A DNA stretch of 14,133 bases from JBBKWJ01 sp037968895 (GTDB taxonomy: Bacteria > Actinomycetota > Acidimicrobiia > Acidimicrobiales > SZUA-35): positions 1 to 14,133 of the forward strand of contig JBBKWJ010000122.1 in NCBI GenBank assembly GCA_037968895.1. The letters run 5' to 3'. Position numbers and translations under genes: made by a program. Shown here one piece after another: positions 1 through 6,986 of the stretch (its first letter is position 1; each line of letters starts with the position of its first letter). The notes beneath the pieces are model-generated. The model did not search any database. It saw nothing but the letters and a program-made list of their open reading frames with translations, and had not been told where the DNA came from.

Positions 1-147
1 TCCTATGACATCGAGTAAGTTGACAACTGCTCGCCCGTCCTAGACCTTCAGATCCTCGTGCAAACAGTATTTGAGGTCGTTCGCGGCACTGGCGTCGATA
101 AAGATGACGAAGAAGTAGGCGCCGATTTTTTCCTTGGAAACGACTGA
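1..147 (+). pseudogene. 3' tail of a bacterial sugar transferase (priming phosphoglycosyltransferase), interrupted by TAA
   Basis: Frame 1 reads SYDIE, a TAA stop at 16-18, then stays open to TGA at 145-147: VDNCSPVLDLQIL, then QTVFEVVRGTGV, then a short acidic tail. Known WcaJ/PglC-type sugar transferases end with a pattern like D-x-Y-Y-V-x-N-W-S-x-x-L-D-L-x-I-L-x-x-T-x-x-V-x-x-G-x-G, so the match runs across the stop, with TAA where the conserved Tyr (TAC/TAT) should be and Cys (TGC) where Trp (TGG) is usual. Such enzymes move a sugar-1-phosphate onto undecaprenyl phosphate in the membrane. The reading frame ends two bases before the next glycosyltransferase, as expected for an operon. Only the tail is in the window, so a full-length gene upstream is assumed. 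Either the last 43 codons are lost by a nonsense mutation or there are sequence errors. Other genes here use TAA as stop, so reassignment is unlikely. Confidence 0.58.
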
Positions 148-149
148 CA

Positions 150-1394
150 ATGCGCATTTGTTTCATCACACAGTGGTTCGATCCCGAACCAAGCCCGATT
201 TCGGGGCTCAATCTTGTGCGATTTCTTCGAGATCGTGGCCACGAGATCCATGTTGTGACGACGTTCCCAAACTATCCAGGCGGCAAGTTCTATCCCGGCT
301 ACAAGAACCGGCCCCGAACGGTTGAAGAGCTAGAGCCCGGCATCACCATCACGCGCACCGCTGTCATCCCGAGCCACGACACCAGCGCCGTCAAGCGGAT
401 ACTCACCTACCTCAGCTTCGCTGCGAGCTCGACGTTGCTCGGGCTGCCTAAGCATGAGTTCGACGTGATCTACGCCTACCAAGGCCAAGCAACGATCGGC
501 ATCACGGCGCTGCGAGCGAAGCGTAAGTACGACGCACCCGCAGTCCTCCACGTGCAAGACTTTTGGCCTGACACCGTGACCAAGTCCGGTTTTCTACCCG
601 ACCGATTCGAGAAGGTTGTCGACAAGCCGCTTCGCAAGCTGTGCCAAGCCATGTATAGCCGCATGGACCGTACCATCGGCCTCTCCCCCGGCATGACCGA
701 GCTGCTGGTCAATAACAACGCCAATCCTGAGACAGCCGAGACCGTGATCAACTGGGCTGACGAGACTCTGTTTCTTCCTGACGAGTGGGCCCCGGTCCCC
801 TCATCGGATACTTGCCGGGTTGTCTTCGCTGGCAATATCGGACCCTTTCAACGAATCGACATTGCGGTAAGGGCGGCCGCTCAGATCGCCGAGTCGACGC
901 CCTCGTTCCACCTCGACGTCATTGGTGGCGGCCCTGATGTTGAGCGCTGCCGCCTTCTCGCTGAAGAACTCAAGGCTCCAAACGTCACCTTCCACGGTCT
1001 CAAGCCTTACGACACGATGCCAAAGGTCAATCACGAAGCTGACGCCCTGCTCGTGTCGCTCGACGACCATGAGTTCTTTAATGGCATCGTGCCGAGCAAG
1101 GTGCAAGTCGGCCTCGCCGCCGGACGCCCCCTTATTGGAGCGCTTCTCGGCGACGCCAAACACATTCTCGACTCCTCAGGCGGTGCGATCACCTGCGCTC
1201 CTGGTGACGTCGATGCGCTTGCTGCCGCCTTCGTCGAGATCGTTGAAGCCGGTCCGGAGCGGCGGTCTGCCATGGGTCGCGAAGCTCGAGACTATTACCT
1301 GCGCGAGTTGTCGTTTGAGGCCGGTGCGACTGCACTCGAGACTGCTCTTCAAAGAGCGGCTGATGACCACGGTGGTCGGGCCAGCAAACGATGA
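150..1394 (+). CDS. Glycosyltransferase family 4, WbuB-like
   Basis: The 414-residue protein is a cytoplasmic GT-B fold glycosyltransferase that likely adds a sugar from a nucleotide donor to the lipid-linked glycan begun by the upstream enzyme. The N-terminal acceptor domain opens with the WbuB-type pattern: ITQWFDPEP at residues 6-14, then RGHE (29-32) and TTFPNYPGG (37-45), followed by HVQDFWPD (134-141). The C-terminal donor domain has VFAGNIGPFQ (225-234), IGGGP (258-262), FHGLKPYD (281-288) and PSKVQVGLAAGRPLI (315-329), the usual nucleotide-sugar binding region. Length is normal for the family. ATG at 150 is the first start after an in-frame stop at 105-107; a weak GGAA (136-139) precedes it, and it is probably coupled to the gene ending at 147. 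The exact sugar and linkage cannot be read from the sequence. Confidence 0.93.
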   Translation: MRICFITQWFDPEPSPISGLNLVRFLRDRGHEIHVVTTFPNYPGGKFYPGYKNRPRTVEELEPGITITRTAVIPSHDTSAVKRILTYLSFAASSTLLGLPKHEFDVIYAYQGQATIGITALRAKRKYDAPAVLHVQDFWPDTVTKSGFLPDRFEKVVDKPLRKLCQAMYSRMDRTIGLSPGMTELLVNNNANPETAETVINWADETLFLPDEWAPVPSSDTCRVVFAGNIGPFQRIDIAVRAAAQIAESTPSFHLDVIGGGPDVERCRLLAEELKAPNVTFHGLKPYDTMPKVNHEADALLVSLDDHEFFNGIVPSKVQVGLAAGRPLIGALLGDAKHILDSSGGAITCAPGDVDALAAAFVEIVEAGPERRSAMGREARDYYLRELSFEAGATALETALQRAADDHGGRASKR

Positions 1395-2920
1395 GACGTC
1401 GCGTCGACATCGAGCCAGATGAGGAAGGCCTAGCTGCTCCCGCGTCCAAACCAATTGCGACCGAAACCGATCCGAAGAACTACAAGCCAGCCCCCGAGCA
1501 GATGAAGAGTCACGTCATCCGCGGCATTCTTCAGGTTGGCGTCGCCAGCGTGGTCATGCGAGGCGGCGGCCTAATTGCGCAGGTCGTTGCTGGCTACGTT
1601 CTCACAAAGGGAGACTTTGGCCTTTTCGCCATCACCCTCGGCTTCTCCACATTCTCGGTGGCGACACTCAGCGCCCTCCGACCGTTATTCATTGAACGGA
1701 TAACCAAGGGTGAAGAACCCGACCGGCTCTGGCGGCTGATTCTCTACCTGATGATCGCTATAGCGGCGATCATGATTGTTGGCTCGTCGCAGATCGCCTC
1801 ATGGCTCGGGCAGCCAGAAGCGAGACCCCTACTGATCGCAATTGCGCCGACCCTGCCCCTCCAGTTCGCCATGGTCATCGGCATCGGCCGCCTCGCCGCG
1901 GACCTTCGCTTTGCCGAGTCGTCCAAGATCCTGACAGCGTCTTCTGTGGCGAGACACGCGTCGCTCATCGTCTTTGCCCTCCTCGGCTTCGGGGCATACG
2001 CCCTTGTCCTTCCGCTATACGTCGAGACGCTCCTCGAGGGAACGCTTCTCTGGCGGGCCACCGGGAGACCGCCATCGCTATTTGGCAAGATCTCCGGCGT
2101 CATGAAGCGCTATGGGCGCACACTCCCCTGGCTCATGCTCACTGCCGTCGCCCTCGGCGTGTCGCTGAGCGGTGACTACGTCGCGATCAGCCCATTTGAG
2201 ACCAAAGAGATCGTCGGGCTCTACTTCTTCGGGTACTCGCTTTCCGCGGCGCTTACTGCGCCATTCACGATGGCGGCAACCAACGTCTTGGTGCCATCTT
2301 TCGCGTCGATTAGAGACCCGGAGCGGTTGCGAGTTTCTTACCTCGATGCCATCTCGCTCCTGCTCCTGGCCACCGGAATGGCGTTCGGCGGACTCGCTTT
2401 AGTTGGCGGCACATTGGTCGACTTCATCTGGTCGGGAACCTGGAACGACGCCATCGTTGCCATGGTCCTCATCAGCGCAGGCACTCCGTTTCGCATTCTC
2501 CAGCCGACCTGCTACTCGCTCCTTCAGGCCAGAGGATTCTGGAGCACCCACAGCCTTCTCGCCACCCTAAACGCCACATTTGCAGTAGGCGCCGCGATCA
2601 TCGGTGCCATGATTGGCGGACTCCTCGAGATTTCGCTACTCGTCGGAATCGCCGGTGGGCTCGTCGGAATCACCGTCGCCGTAATCTCAGGGGCAAAGGT
2701 TGGCGTCGCTCCGCTGCGGTCGGCTGGCGCACTCGTCAAGGGTGCTATCCCACCAGTCGCCGGCGCCGCTGCGGCCTATGCGCTCTTCCCCCAGCTTCTG
2801 CCGCCCCTCGGCAACTCCATCATTCGAGCCGTGCTCTTCCTCGTTATCTCGCTGCCATTGTCGTTTGTGCTCTTCCGACAGTCATTCGCCGTCGTCATCA
2901 ACAGCGTCAGGCGTAAGTAG
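1391..2920 (+). CDS. Oligosaccharide flippase (Wzx-like, MOP superfamily)
   Basis: The 509-residue polytopic membrane protein resembles lipopolysaccharide/polysaccharide flippases, which move undecaprenyl-linked glycans across the cytoplasmic membrane. Hydrophobic segments run almost continuously from about residue 45 to 500, consistent with 12-14 helices. The first helix region has VASVVMRGGGLIAQVVAGY, followed by LTKGDFGLFAI, the GxxL/FGxxA-like turn usual after helix 2 in this family. The start overlaps the previous stop (ATGA, 1391-1394), indicating translational coupling. The first 40 residues are hydrophilic and acidic, longer than typical; a second Met at residue 38 (ATG at 1502) is an alternative start, but the overlap favours the first. 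The stop codon's last base is the first base of a 50-bp direct repeat. No polymerase (Wzy) follows, so the flipped unit may be polymerised by a gene elsewhere or used as a short glycan. Confidence 0.93.
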   Translation: MRRRVDIEPDEEGLAAPASKPIATETDPKNYKPAPEQMKSHVIRGILQVGVASVVMRGGGLIAQVVAGYVLTKGDFGLFAITLGFSTFSVATLSALRPLFIERITKGEEPDRLWRLILYLMIAIAAIMIVGSSQIASWLGQPEARPLLIAIAPTLPLQFAMVIGIGRLAADLRFAESSKILTASSVARHASLIVFALLGFGAYALVLPLYVETLLEGTLLWRATGRPPSLFGKISGVMKRYGRTLPWLMLTAVALGVSLSGDYVAISPFETKEIVGLYFFGYSLSAALTAPFTMAATNVLVPSFASIRDPERLRVSYLDAISLLLLATGMAFGGLALVGGTLVDFIWSGTWNDAIVAMVLISAGTPFRILQPTCYSLLQARGFWSTHSLLATLNATFAVGAAIIGAMIGGLLEISLLVGIAGGLVGITVAVISGAKVGVAPLRSAGALVKGAIPPVAGAAAAYALFPQLLPPLGNSIIRAVLFLVISLPLSFVLFRQSFAVVINSVRRK

Positions 2921-2969
2921 GAAACGCTCGACTCATTCGATCGGAAGCTTGTGCGGGCCGAAGTCGTCG
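2920..2969. repeat. 50-bp direct repeat, copy 1 (displaced duplicate of DUF4012 gene end)
   Basis: This stretch is identical base for base to 3025-3074, 105 bp downstream; the match stops at 2919/3024 (a versus c) and 2970/3075 (t versus a). Read on the - strand, 2969 down to 2933 encodes DDFGPHKLPIE and a TGA stop, the same tail as the DUF4012 protein, but here it is cut off from the rest of the gene. It begins on the last G of the flippase TAG stop, so the flippase itself is unaffected. Confidence 0.97.
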
Positions 2970-2971
2970 TC

Positions 2972-2997
2972 GGTTTCGATCCTGGCGGATCAAAGCC
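2972..2997. other. Hairpin in the spacer between the two repeat copies
   Basis: The 55-bp spacer (2970-3024) holds an imperfect inverted repeat: left arm GGTTTCGATCC (2972-2982), loop TGGC, right arm GGATCAAAGCC (2987-2997). The 11 positions give nine Watson-Crick pairs, one G-T wobble and one C-A mismatch. It lies between two convergent genes and could act as a two-way transcription terminator, but no T-run follows on either strand, so a Rho-independent terminator is not supported. It may instead be the core of a small inserted element. Confidence 0.5.
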
Positions 2998-3024
2998 CTC
3001 ACCGCCTTTCCTCGCCCGGGGCTC

Positions 3025-3074
3025 GGAAACGCTCGACTCATTCGATCGGAAGCTTGTGCGGGCCGAAGTCGTCG
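3025..3074. repeat. 50-bp direct repeat, copy 2 (true 3' end of DUF4012 gene)
   Basis: Identical to 2920-2969. This copy contains the last 11 codons and the stop (TGA, 3038-3040 on the - strand) of the DUF4012 gene plus 13 bases beyond the stop. Deleting one 105-bp period would restore a compact convergent junction with only 12 bases between the two stop codons and would leave both proteins unchanged. This suggests that the compact form is ancestral and the 105-bp gain is recent. Confidence 0.97.
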
Positions 3075-4831
3075 AGGGGCACACCGTTCCAGTAGTACAG
3101 AATGGTCGGGTATCGGGCGCTTGGTTGCATCGTCAACTTGTCGACACCGGCGGCGAGCGTTATGTCAGCAGACAGCACCCTGGCGTCTCCATCGACAATG
3201 GTGGCCTTCGTCGCAACGACCACATTGTTCCCGTCGACGCCGAAGACTTCGAGCCCGGCTTCACTGGTGTCGTCGAGATCGACCTCTAATGTGGCGCCCG
3301 GCAGCAACAGTGCAATTCGACCGAGGTAGGTCGTAGTTGTCGGCAGTCCGAGCTCTTGCCAAAACTCACCCGTGACCTCGATTGGCAGGTTGGGCGGAGT
3401 GTTGTTTCTAATGGTGGCCGTCAATGAGATCGTCGCCGTGCCATCGGTATTTCGCGCTGTTGTTGCCTCGACCACGATGTCGATATACGGGTCAAGCTTA
3501 TTTACACCGAGGTTTTGCAGCCCGATGCCAAACTCATCTCCAGAGAGTTGGCCGGAGATACCAAAAGCGTCCCACATGCGTTGCTCGACAGGATCGGTCG
3601 AGAAGGCGCGCAGATGCCCGGCCGCAGCGACAGGGCGCATGGTGCGAATCATTTCGACCGTGTCCCACTCGCCGTCAGCGACTTTTGTGAAGACAGCCGA
3701 AGCCAGCGCAGCGAGGCGGTCATACCTTCTTTCCCCGTCTGCATCCTGGGCTGTTTCTTCAACGTACTGTTCGACGAATATGTAGTCGAGAACATTGTCG
3801 GCGCTGAACTCGCGCTCGCGCACTATGACGGGCCCGACAACTTCGAGCAAACCCTGCAGTGCGAGAGAATCAACCAGGAGCACACCCTCAAGCTGCTTGC
3901 CTTTCGCGTCCTCGTACATCACCAATGCCTGCGGAGCGCTGTACTCGCTGAAGCGGTGTGTCAGCATGACCTTCTTGAAGTCATTAGTTGGGGTCAGAAA
4001 TCCCCAGAGTTCACCAATATCTTCGTCGACCAACGGGGTCGGTCCATCGAGCGGCGCCTCCAAGATCGTCTGTATTTCTGAGACAGAGAATTCACCATCG
4101 CGCAGCAGGACTTCACCAAAGTTCAGAGGAGTTCCACCACCGATCTGCATCTCGTTGACGTTGGCGCCTAGCAGCAAATAGTGCGAGTCGGCAAGAAATG
4201 ACTCCAAGCCGTTGACTACGGTTGCCGCGCTTTTTACTTCAACACCGATCTCGGCAAGGGCCGCTTCCGCGTCAGTGTGAGCTGAGCTGATCGACCCGAA
4301 TAAGTTGTTTCCTGGGCCGAGGTCGCGATCGTCGATAACGGCCTCTAACCCCCGCAGCGACTCGCCGAGAACCTTGAGATGCTCGACACGCTGCTCGGGC
4401 ATGGCCGTCTGCACCAGAATCGCAGCATCGACAGCCTTTTCTGTCTGGGCCAACACCGCATCGGCCGTGGTCGCAATGCCGCGGGCAGCAGCGACCTGCC
4501 GCCCGACAACTGGGAGCGGTCTCACCGGCCACAACAAAGGACTGTCGAGCTTCTTCGTGCCCGAAGAGACGGGTTCTCGGGCCGCTCCGAGCTCCTCATT
4601 TAATGTCACGAGATCAGCCTCGAGCGGATCGAGCGCAGCCAGGTCTACGAGAGCGCTTTTGCCCGCGAGCAGGTCATCTCTGGCCGACTTCGCAGTGAAT
4701 CCAGCGGCAACGAGCCACAGCACGAAGACGATTCCAATCGCCCTGCGGACGAGCCGCCACTTGCTCGGGGGTGGAGTGGCTTCAGTGTCCATCGACGGCG
4801 GTGAAGTTGACGAGTTCGACGAAATCGGCAT
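3038..4831 (-). CDS. DUF4012 domain-containing membrane-anchored protein
   Basis: The 597-residue protein has a short cytoplasmic N-terminus, one transmembrane helix at about residues 29-46 (AIGIVFVLWLVAAGF) and a large outer portion. Features typical of DUF4012 proteins are the helical juxtamembrane part starting KSARDDLLAGKSAL (48-61), the PLPVVGRQVAAARG block (105-118), SHYLLLGANVNEMQIGGG (216-233) in place of the usual R-Y-L-L-L-x-Q-N-x-x-E-M-R-x-x-G-G, and VDSLALQGLLEVVGPV further on. DUF4012 has no known activity; genes for it are common in actinobacterial polysaccharide loci, and this one follows a sugar dehydrogenase and a deacetylase, so a role in glycan assembly or attachment outside the membrane is inferred. 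Two starts are possible: ATG at 4831 (50-bp overlap with the upstream gene) or ATG at 4792 (11-bp overlap, Met14); neither has a clear Shine-Dalgarno. Its 3' end is duplicated at 2933-2969. Confidence 0.9.
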   Translation of the reverse strand: MPISSNSSTSPPSMDTEATPPPSKWRLVRRAIGIVFVLWLVAAGFTAKSARDDLLAGKSALVDLAALDPLEADLVTLNEELGAAREPVSSGTKKLDSPLLWPVRPLPVVGRQVAAARGIATTADAVLAQTEKAVDAAILVQTAMPEQRVEHLKVLGESLRGLEAVIDDRDLGPGNNLFGSISSAHTDAEAALAEIGVEVKSAATVVNGLESFLADSHYLLLGANVNEMQIGGGTPLNFGEVLLRDGEFSVSEIQTILEAPLDGPTPLVDEDIGELWGFLTPTNDFKKVMLTHRFSEYSAPQALVMYEDAKGKQLEGVLLVDSLALQGLLEVVGPVIVREREFSADNVLDYIFVEQYVEETAQDADGERRYDRLAALASAVFTKVADGEWDTVEMIRTMRPVAAAGHLRAFSTDPVEQRMWDAFGISGQLSGDEFGIGLQNLGVNKLDPYIDIVVEATTARNTDGTATISLTATIRNNTPPNLPIEVTGEFWQELGLPTTTTYLGRIALLLPGATLEVDLDDTSEAGLEVFGVDGNNVVVATKATIVDGDARVLSADITLAAGVDKLTMQPSARYPTILYYWNGVPLDDFGPHKLPIE

Positions 4832-5540
4832 CGCGGAGCGCGATCGCAGTTGCCTCTTCGTTGTCGGCCAATGACGTGCCGCCTGGGTGAGTCATGAGCT
4901 CGACCGGCCCCCTCAGGTCACGAAGGATGTCGATGCCATGGTCGCCGACATACTCGAGTGAGTAGAACTCGTGCGGGGTTCGGAATCCGCCGAGGTAGCG
5001 CTGCATGTCGCGGCCGCGACGTCGAGCAAACTGCGCTTTCGCTCCCCCAATTTCGGGCCCTGTGTATGGCGACCGTAGGCGAGTGATCCCCGTCGACTTC
5101 CTGACTCGCCGCAATACCAGTGTCATCCACCAGTTGAAATGATCGTGATGGTGCGAATCGAGGTGATCGGCCGCAACGTCGAGCTCAGCCATACGATCGA
5201 TCTGAGCAAGAACTTCCGCTTCGATAGCCGCAAGGAACGCCCGTGTCGGTTTCATGCTTCGTAGAACTGGCTCGAAGGTGCGGTCGTCGCTCAGCATCGG
5301 CGCGAGCTCGTCACTGGTGGTCAGAGGAGTGAACTCGCTGAAGTCCATGTGCACGCCAACGCTGGCGCCAAGAGAAACGAGCTCTTTGGCTGGCGCCGTT
5401 GCGAACGAGGGACCAGTGGCCAACGTCGTTGTCGACGTCAGAATGCCTTCGCTAACCCAGCGCACCATCTCGTTGTTAACGACATCGGAAATACCGAGGT
5501 CGTCCCCGTTGATGATGACTTGGATCTTGTGTGAACTCAC
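4782..5540 (-). CDS. ChbG/YdjC-family carbohydrate deacetylase
   Basis: The 252-residue protein has the motifs of the YdjC/ChbG/HpnK deacetylase family: INGDDLG (residues 10-16) with the metal-binding and catalytic aspartates, GVHMDF (62-67), ADHLDSHHHDH (124-134) and ELMTHPGG (214-221). Family members remove N-acetyl groups from sugars such as chitobiose or act on related lipid-linked sugars, using a divalent metal. There is no signal peptide, so it should act in the cytoplasm, perhaps on a nucleotide- or lipid-linked amino sugar made in this locus. The start is GTG at 5540, 24 bases after the dehydrogenase stop; the Shine-Dalgarno is weak. Its 3' end overlaps the start of the DUF4012 gene, which suggests coupled translation. 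Length is near the family norm. Substrate is not predictable from sequence. Confidence 0.92.
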   Translation of the reverse strand: MSSHKIQVIINGDDLGISDVVNNEMVRWVSEGILTSTTTLATGPSFATAPAKELVSLGASVGVHMDFSEFTPLTTSDELAPMLSDDRTFEPVLRSMKPTRAFLAAIEAEVLAQIDRMAELDVAADHLDSHHHDHFNWWMTLVLRRVRKSTGITRLRSPYTGPEIGGAKAQFARRRGRDMQRYLGGFRTPHEFYSLEYVGDHGIDILRDLRGPVELMTHPGGTSLADNEEATAIALRDADFVELVNFTAVDGH

Positions 5541-5564
5541 GGAGCGAGTGTAGACAACCGCCTG

Positions 5565-6830
5565 CTACAGCAGGTCGATGTTGTCGCCCTCGTCGAGGCG
5601 ATGACGTGAGTCGAAGATGTATCCGGCGTTCGCCACAATCAGGTCGTAGTCGACATCGTCGTGGTCGGTGATGAGCACGACTGCGTCGCTTGCCTTCAAG
5701 GCCGCGGCAGTGAGTTCGACGCGCGGTGCTCGATCGTCTAGATGGAAGGCGTCGACGTGAGCGTCGTGAACTGTCACAATTGCCCCAAGCTCAAGCAGTT
5801 GCTCGATGACCTGGGTTGATGGGGTCTCACGAGCATCATTCGAGTTCTTCTTGTAGGCGACGCCTAGAACGAGAACATTTGACCCGTTGACCGACTTCTG
5901 CTGCTTGTTGAGTCCAAGCTGTACCCGATTGACGACGTAGTCAGGCATGTGGTCGTTGACGTCATTTGCAATTTTGACGAACCGGCTCACCGTGCGAAGG
6001 GTGCGCTCAACCTGCCAGGAGAGGTAGGACGGGTCGATGGGAAGGCAATGGCCGCCGACGCCTGGCCCAGGGTAGAACGCCATGAAACCGAACGGCTTGG
6101 TCTTTGCCGCGTCGATGACGTCCCACATGTCGATGCCGAGGGCCCGAGCATGCACGCCAATTTCGTTCACCAGTGCGATGTTGACATGGCGAAAGGTGTT
6201 TTCAAGTAGTTTGGCCAACTCGGCCTCGCGGGTGCCAGATACGGGAACGGTGGTGTCACAAACCTTGTCGTAGAACGCTTTGACTGAGGCAAGGGATTCG
6301 GCGTTGACGCCGGAGACAACCTTTGGGGTCCGCTTGAAGTCCCACTCGAGATTGCCAGGGTCGATGCGTTCTGGTGAGAAGCCAAGGTGGTAATCCTTGC
6401 CATTCTCTAGTCCGGAGCCGGCATCGAGCACGGGGGCGAGTACCTCGTCGGTGGTACCGGGGAATGTGGTTGACTCAAGGATGACGGTTGCGCCCGGCTT
6501 GAGCGCCTTCGCCAAGATTTCACCGGCGGCCAAGATGTATGAAAGATCGGGAGCGCCCTCTCGGAGCGGAGTTGGCACCGTGATGACGGCGATGTCGAAG
6601 TCGGCGACAGAGGCCTCATCAAGCGAAGCTGTGTATCGGCCAGTGGCGAGAGCCGCGGCGATGTCGGCATCGGTGATGTCGTCGATGTGAGACTTGCCTT
6701 CGTTGAGACCGTCGATCTTGCGCTTGTCGACATCGAAACCGACCACGTTGTAGCCAACGTCGACCGCCCGCATTGCCACGGGAAGGCCAACATAGCCCTG
6801 GCCGATTACTACTACCTTCGCACCGCTCAT
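5565..6830 (-). CDS. UDP-N-acetylhexosamine 6-dehydrogenase (WbpA/TviB-like nucleotide sugar dehydrogenase)
   Basis: This cytoplasmic NAD-dependent enzyme oxidises C6 of a UDP-sugar to a uronic acid, in two steps. In the 421-residue form the Rossmann motif GQGYVG is at residues 10-15, STTFPGTT at 120-127, FSPERIDPGN at 151-160, and GPGVGGHCLPID at 255-266 with the catalytic Cys262. The central motif ELAKLLENTFRHVNIALVNE (204-223) has Arg where UDP-glucose dehydrogenases have Lys, a pattern of the UDP-GlcNAc/ManNAc group, so UDP-HexNAcA is the likely product. I chose ATG at 6830 because GGAG (6842-6845) lies 11 bases upstream and the Rossmann fold begins at once; a GTG at 6881 would add 17 residues that look non-homologous. 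It heads a three-gene - strand unit with the deacetylase and DUF4012 genes, and a 156-bp gap separates it from the gene upstream, so it probably has its own promoter. Confidence 0.94.
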   Translation of the reverse strand: MSGAKVVVIGQGYVGLPVAMRAVDVGYNVVGFDVDKRKIDGLNEGKSHIDDITDADIAAALATGRYTASLDEASVADFDIAVITVPTPLREGAPDLSYILAAGEILAKALKPGATVILESTTFPGTTDEVLAPVLDAGSGLENGKDYHLGFSPERIDPGNLEWDFKRTPKVVSGVNAESLASVKAFYDKVCDTTVPVSGTREAELAKLLENTFRHVNIALVNEIGVHARALGIDMWDVIDAAKTKPFGFMAFYPGPGVGGHCLPIDPSYLSWQVERTLRTVSRFVKIANDVNDHMPDYVVNRVQLGLNKQQKSVNGSNVLVLGVAYKKNSNDARETPSTQVIEQLLELGAIVTVHDAHVDAFHLDDRAPRVELTAAALKASDAVVLITDHDDVDYDLIVANAGYIFDSRHRLDEGDNIDLL

Positions 6831-6841
6831 AGATCTACTAT

Positions 6842-6845
6842 CTCC
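6842..6845 (-). promoter_or_regulatory. Shine-Dalgarno of the nucleotide sugar dehydrogenase
   Basis: GGAG on the - strand, 11 bases before ATG 6830. It supports this ATG over the longer GTG start at 6881. Spacing is slightly long. Confidence 0.5.
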
Positions 6846-6930
6846 GTCTTGCCGGTCGTTGCCGCGGAATCCACCGCACACTCACATCACCATTGTCGCT
6901 GCGCCATGAGCGTTCTACATGAGTTCTGCC

Positions 6931-6954
6931 GCCCTACGGCCTAGGCCGAAGGGC
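6931..6954. other. 24-bp inverted repeat between the O-acetylation pair and the dehydrogenase
   Basis: Arms of 11 bases around a central TA: GCCCTACGGCC and GGCCGAAGGGC, with 10 of 11 positions pairing; the core GGCCTAGGCC is a perfect 10-bp palindrome. It lies in the 156-bp gap (6831-6986), 33 bases beyond the stop of the SGNH gene. As RNA it can form a GC-rich stem that could end the dnaE-side transcript, but no U-run follows; as DNA it could be a binding site for a dimeric regulator. Nothing else convincing is seen in this gap. Confidence 0.5.
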
Positions 6955-6986
6955 TCCATTCTGCCCCTGTACACCATAGAAATTGG

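Noticed and set aside
20..25. TTGACA resembling a -35 box before the glycosyltransferase.
   Set aside because: It lies inside the conserved tail of the sugar transferase reading frame (codons for V-D-N), and the -10 candidate 15 bases on is poor.
2639..2671. 12-bp direct repeat CTCGTCGGAATC at 2639-2650 and 2660-2671.
   Set aside because: It is in frame (21 bp apart) inside a flippase membrane segment, encoding the repeated LVGI; ordinary low-complexity hydrophobic coding.
2970..2997. Spacer sequence GGTTTCGATCC looks a little like a tRNA T-arm, as at an integration site.
   Set aside because: The stem bases do not pair as a T-arm and no acceptor stem or other tRNA arm is present nearby.
2700..3095. 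Open frames on both strands across the repeat (with texts such as GGEGFDPPGSKP).
   Set aside because: They are shadows created by the duplicated segment; no ribosome site, and they overlap the ends of two well-supported genes.
3515..4081. A 188-codon + strand frame opposite the DUF4012 gene.
   Set aside because: Antisense to a gene with clear domain motifs; composition follows the opposite strand.
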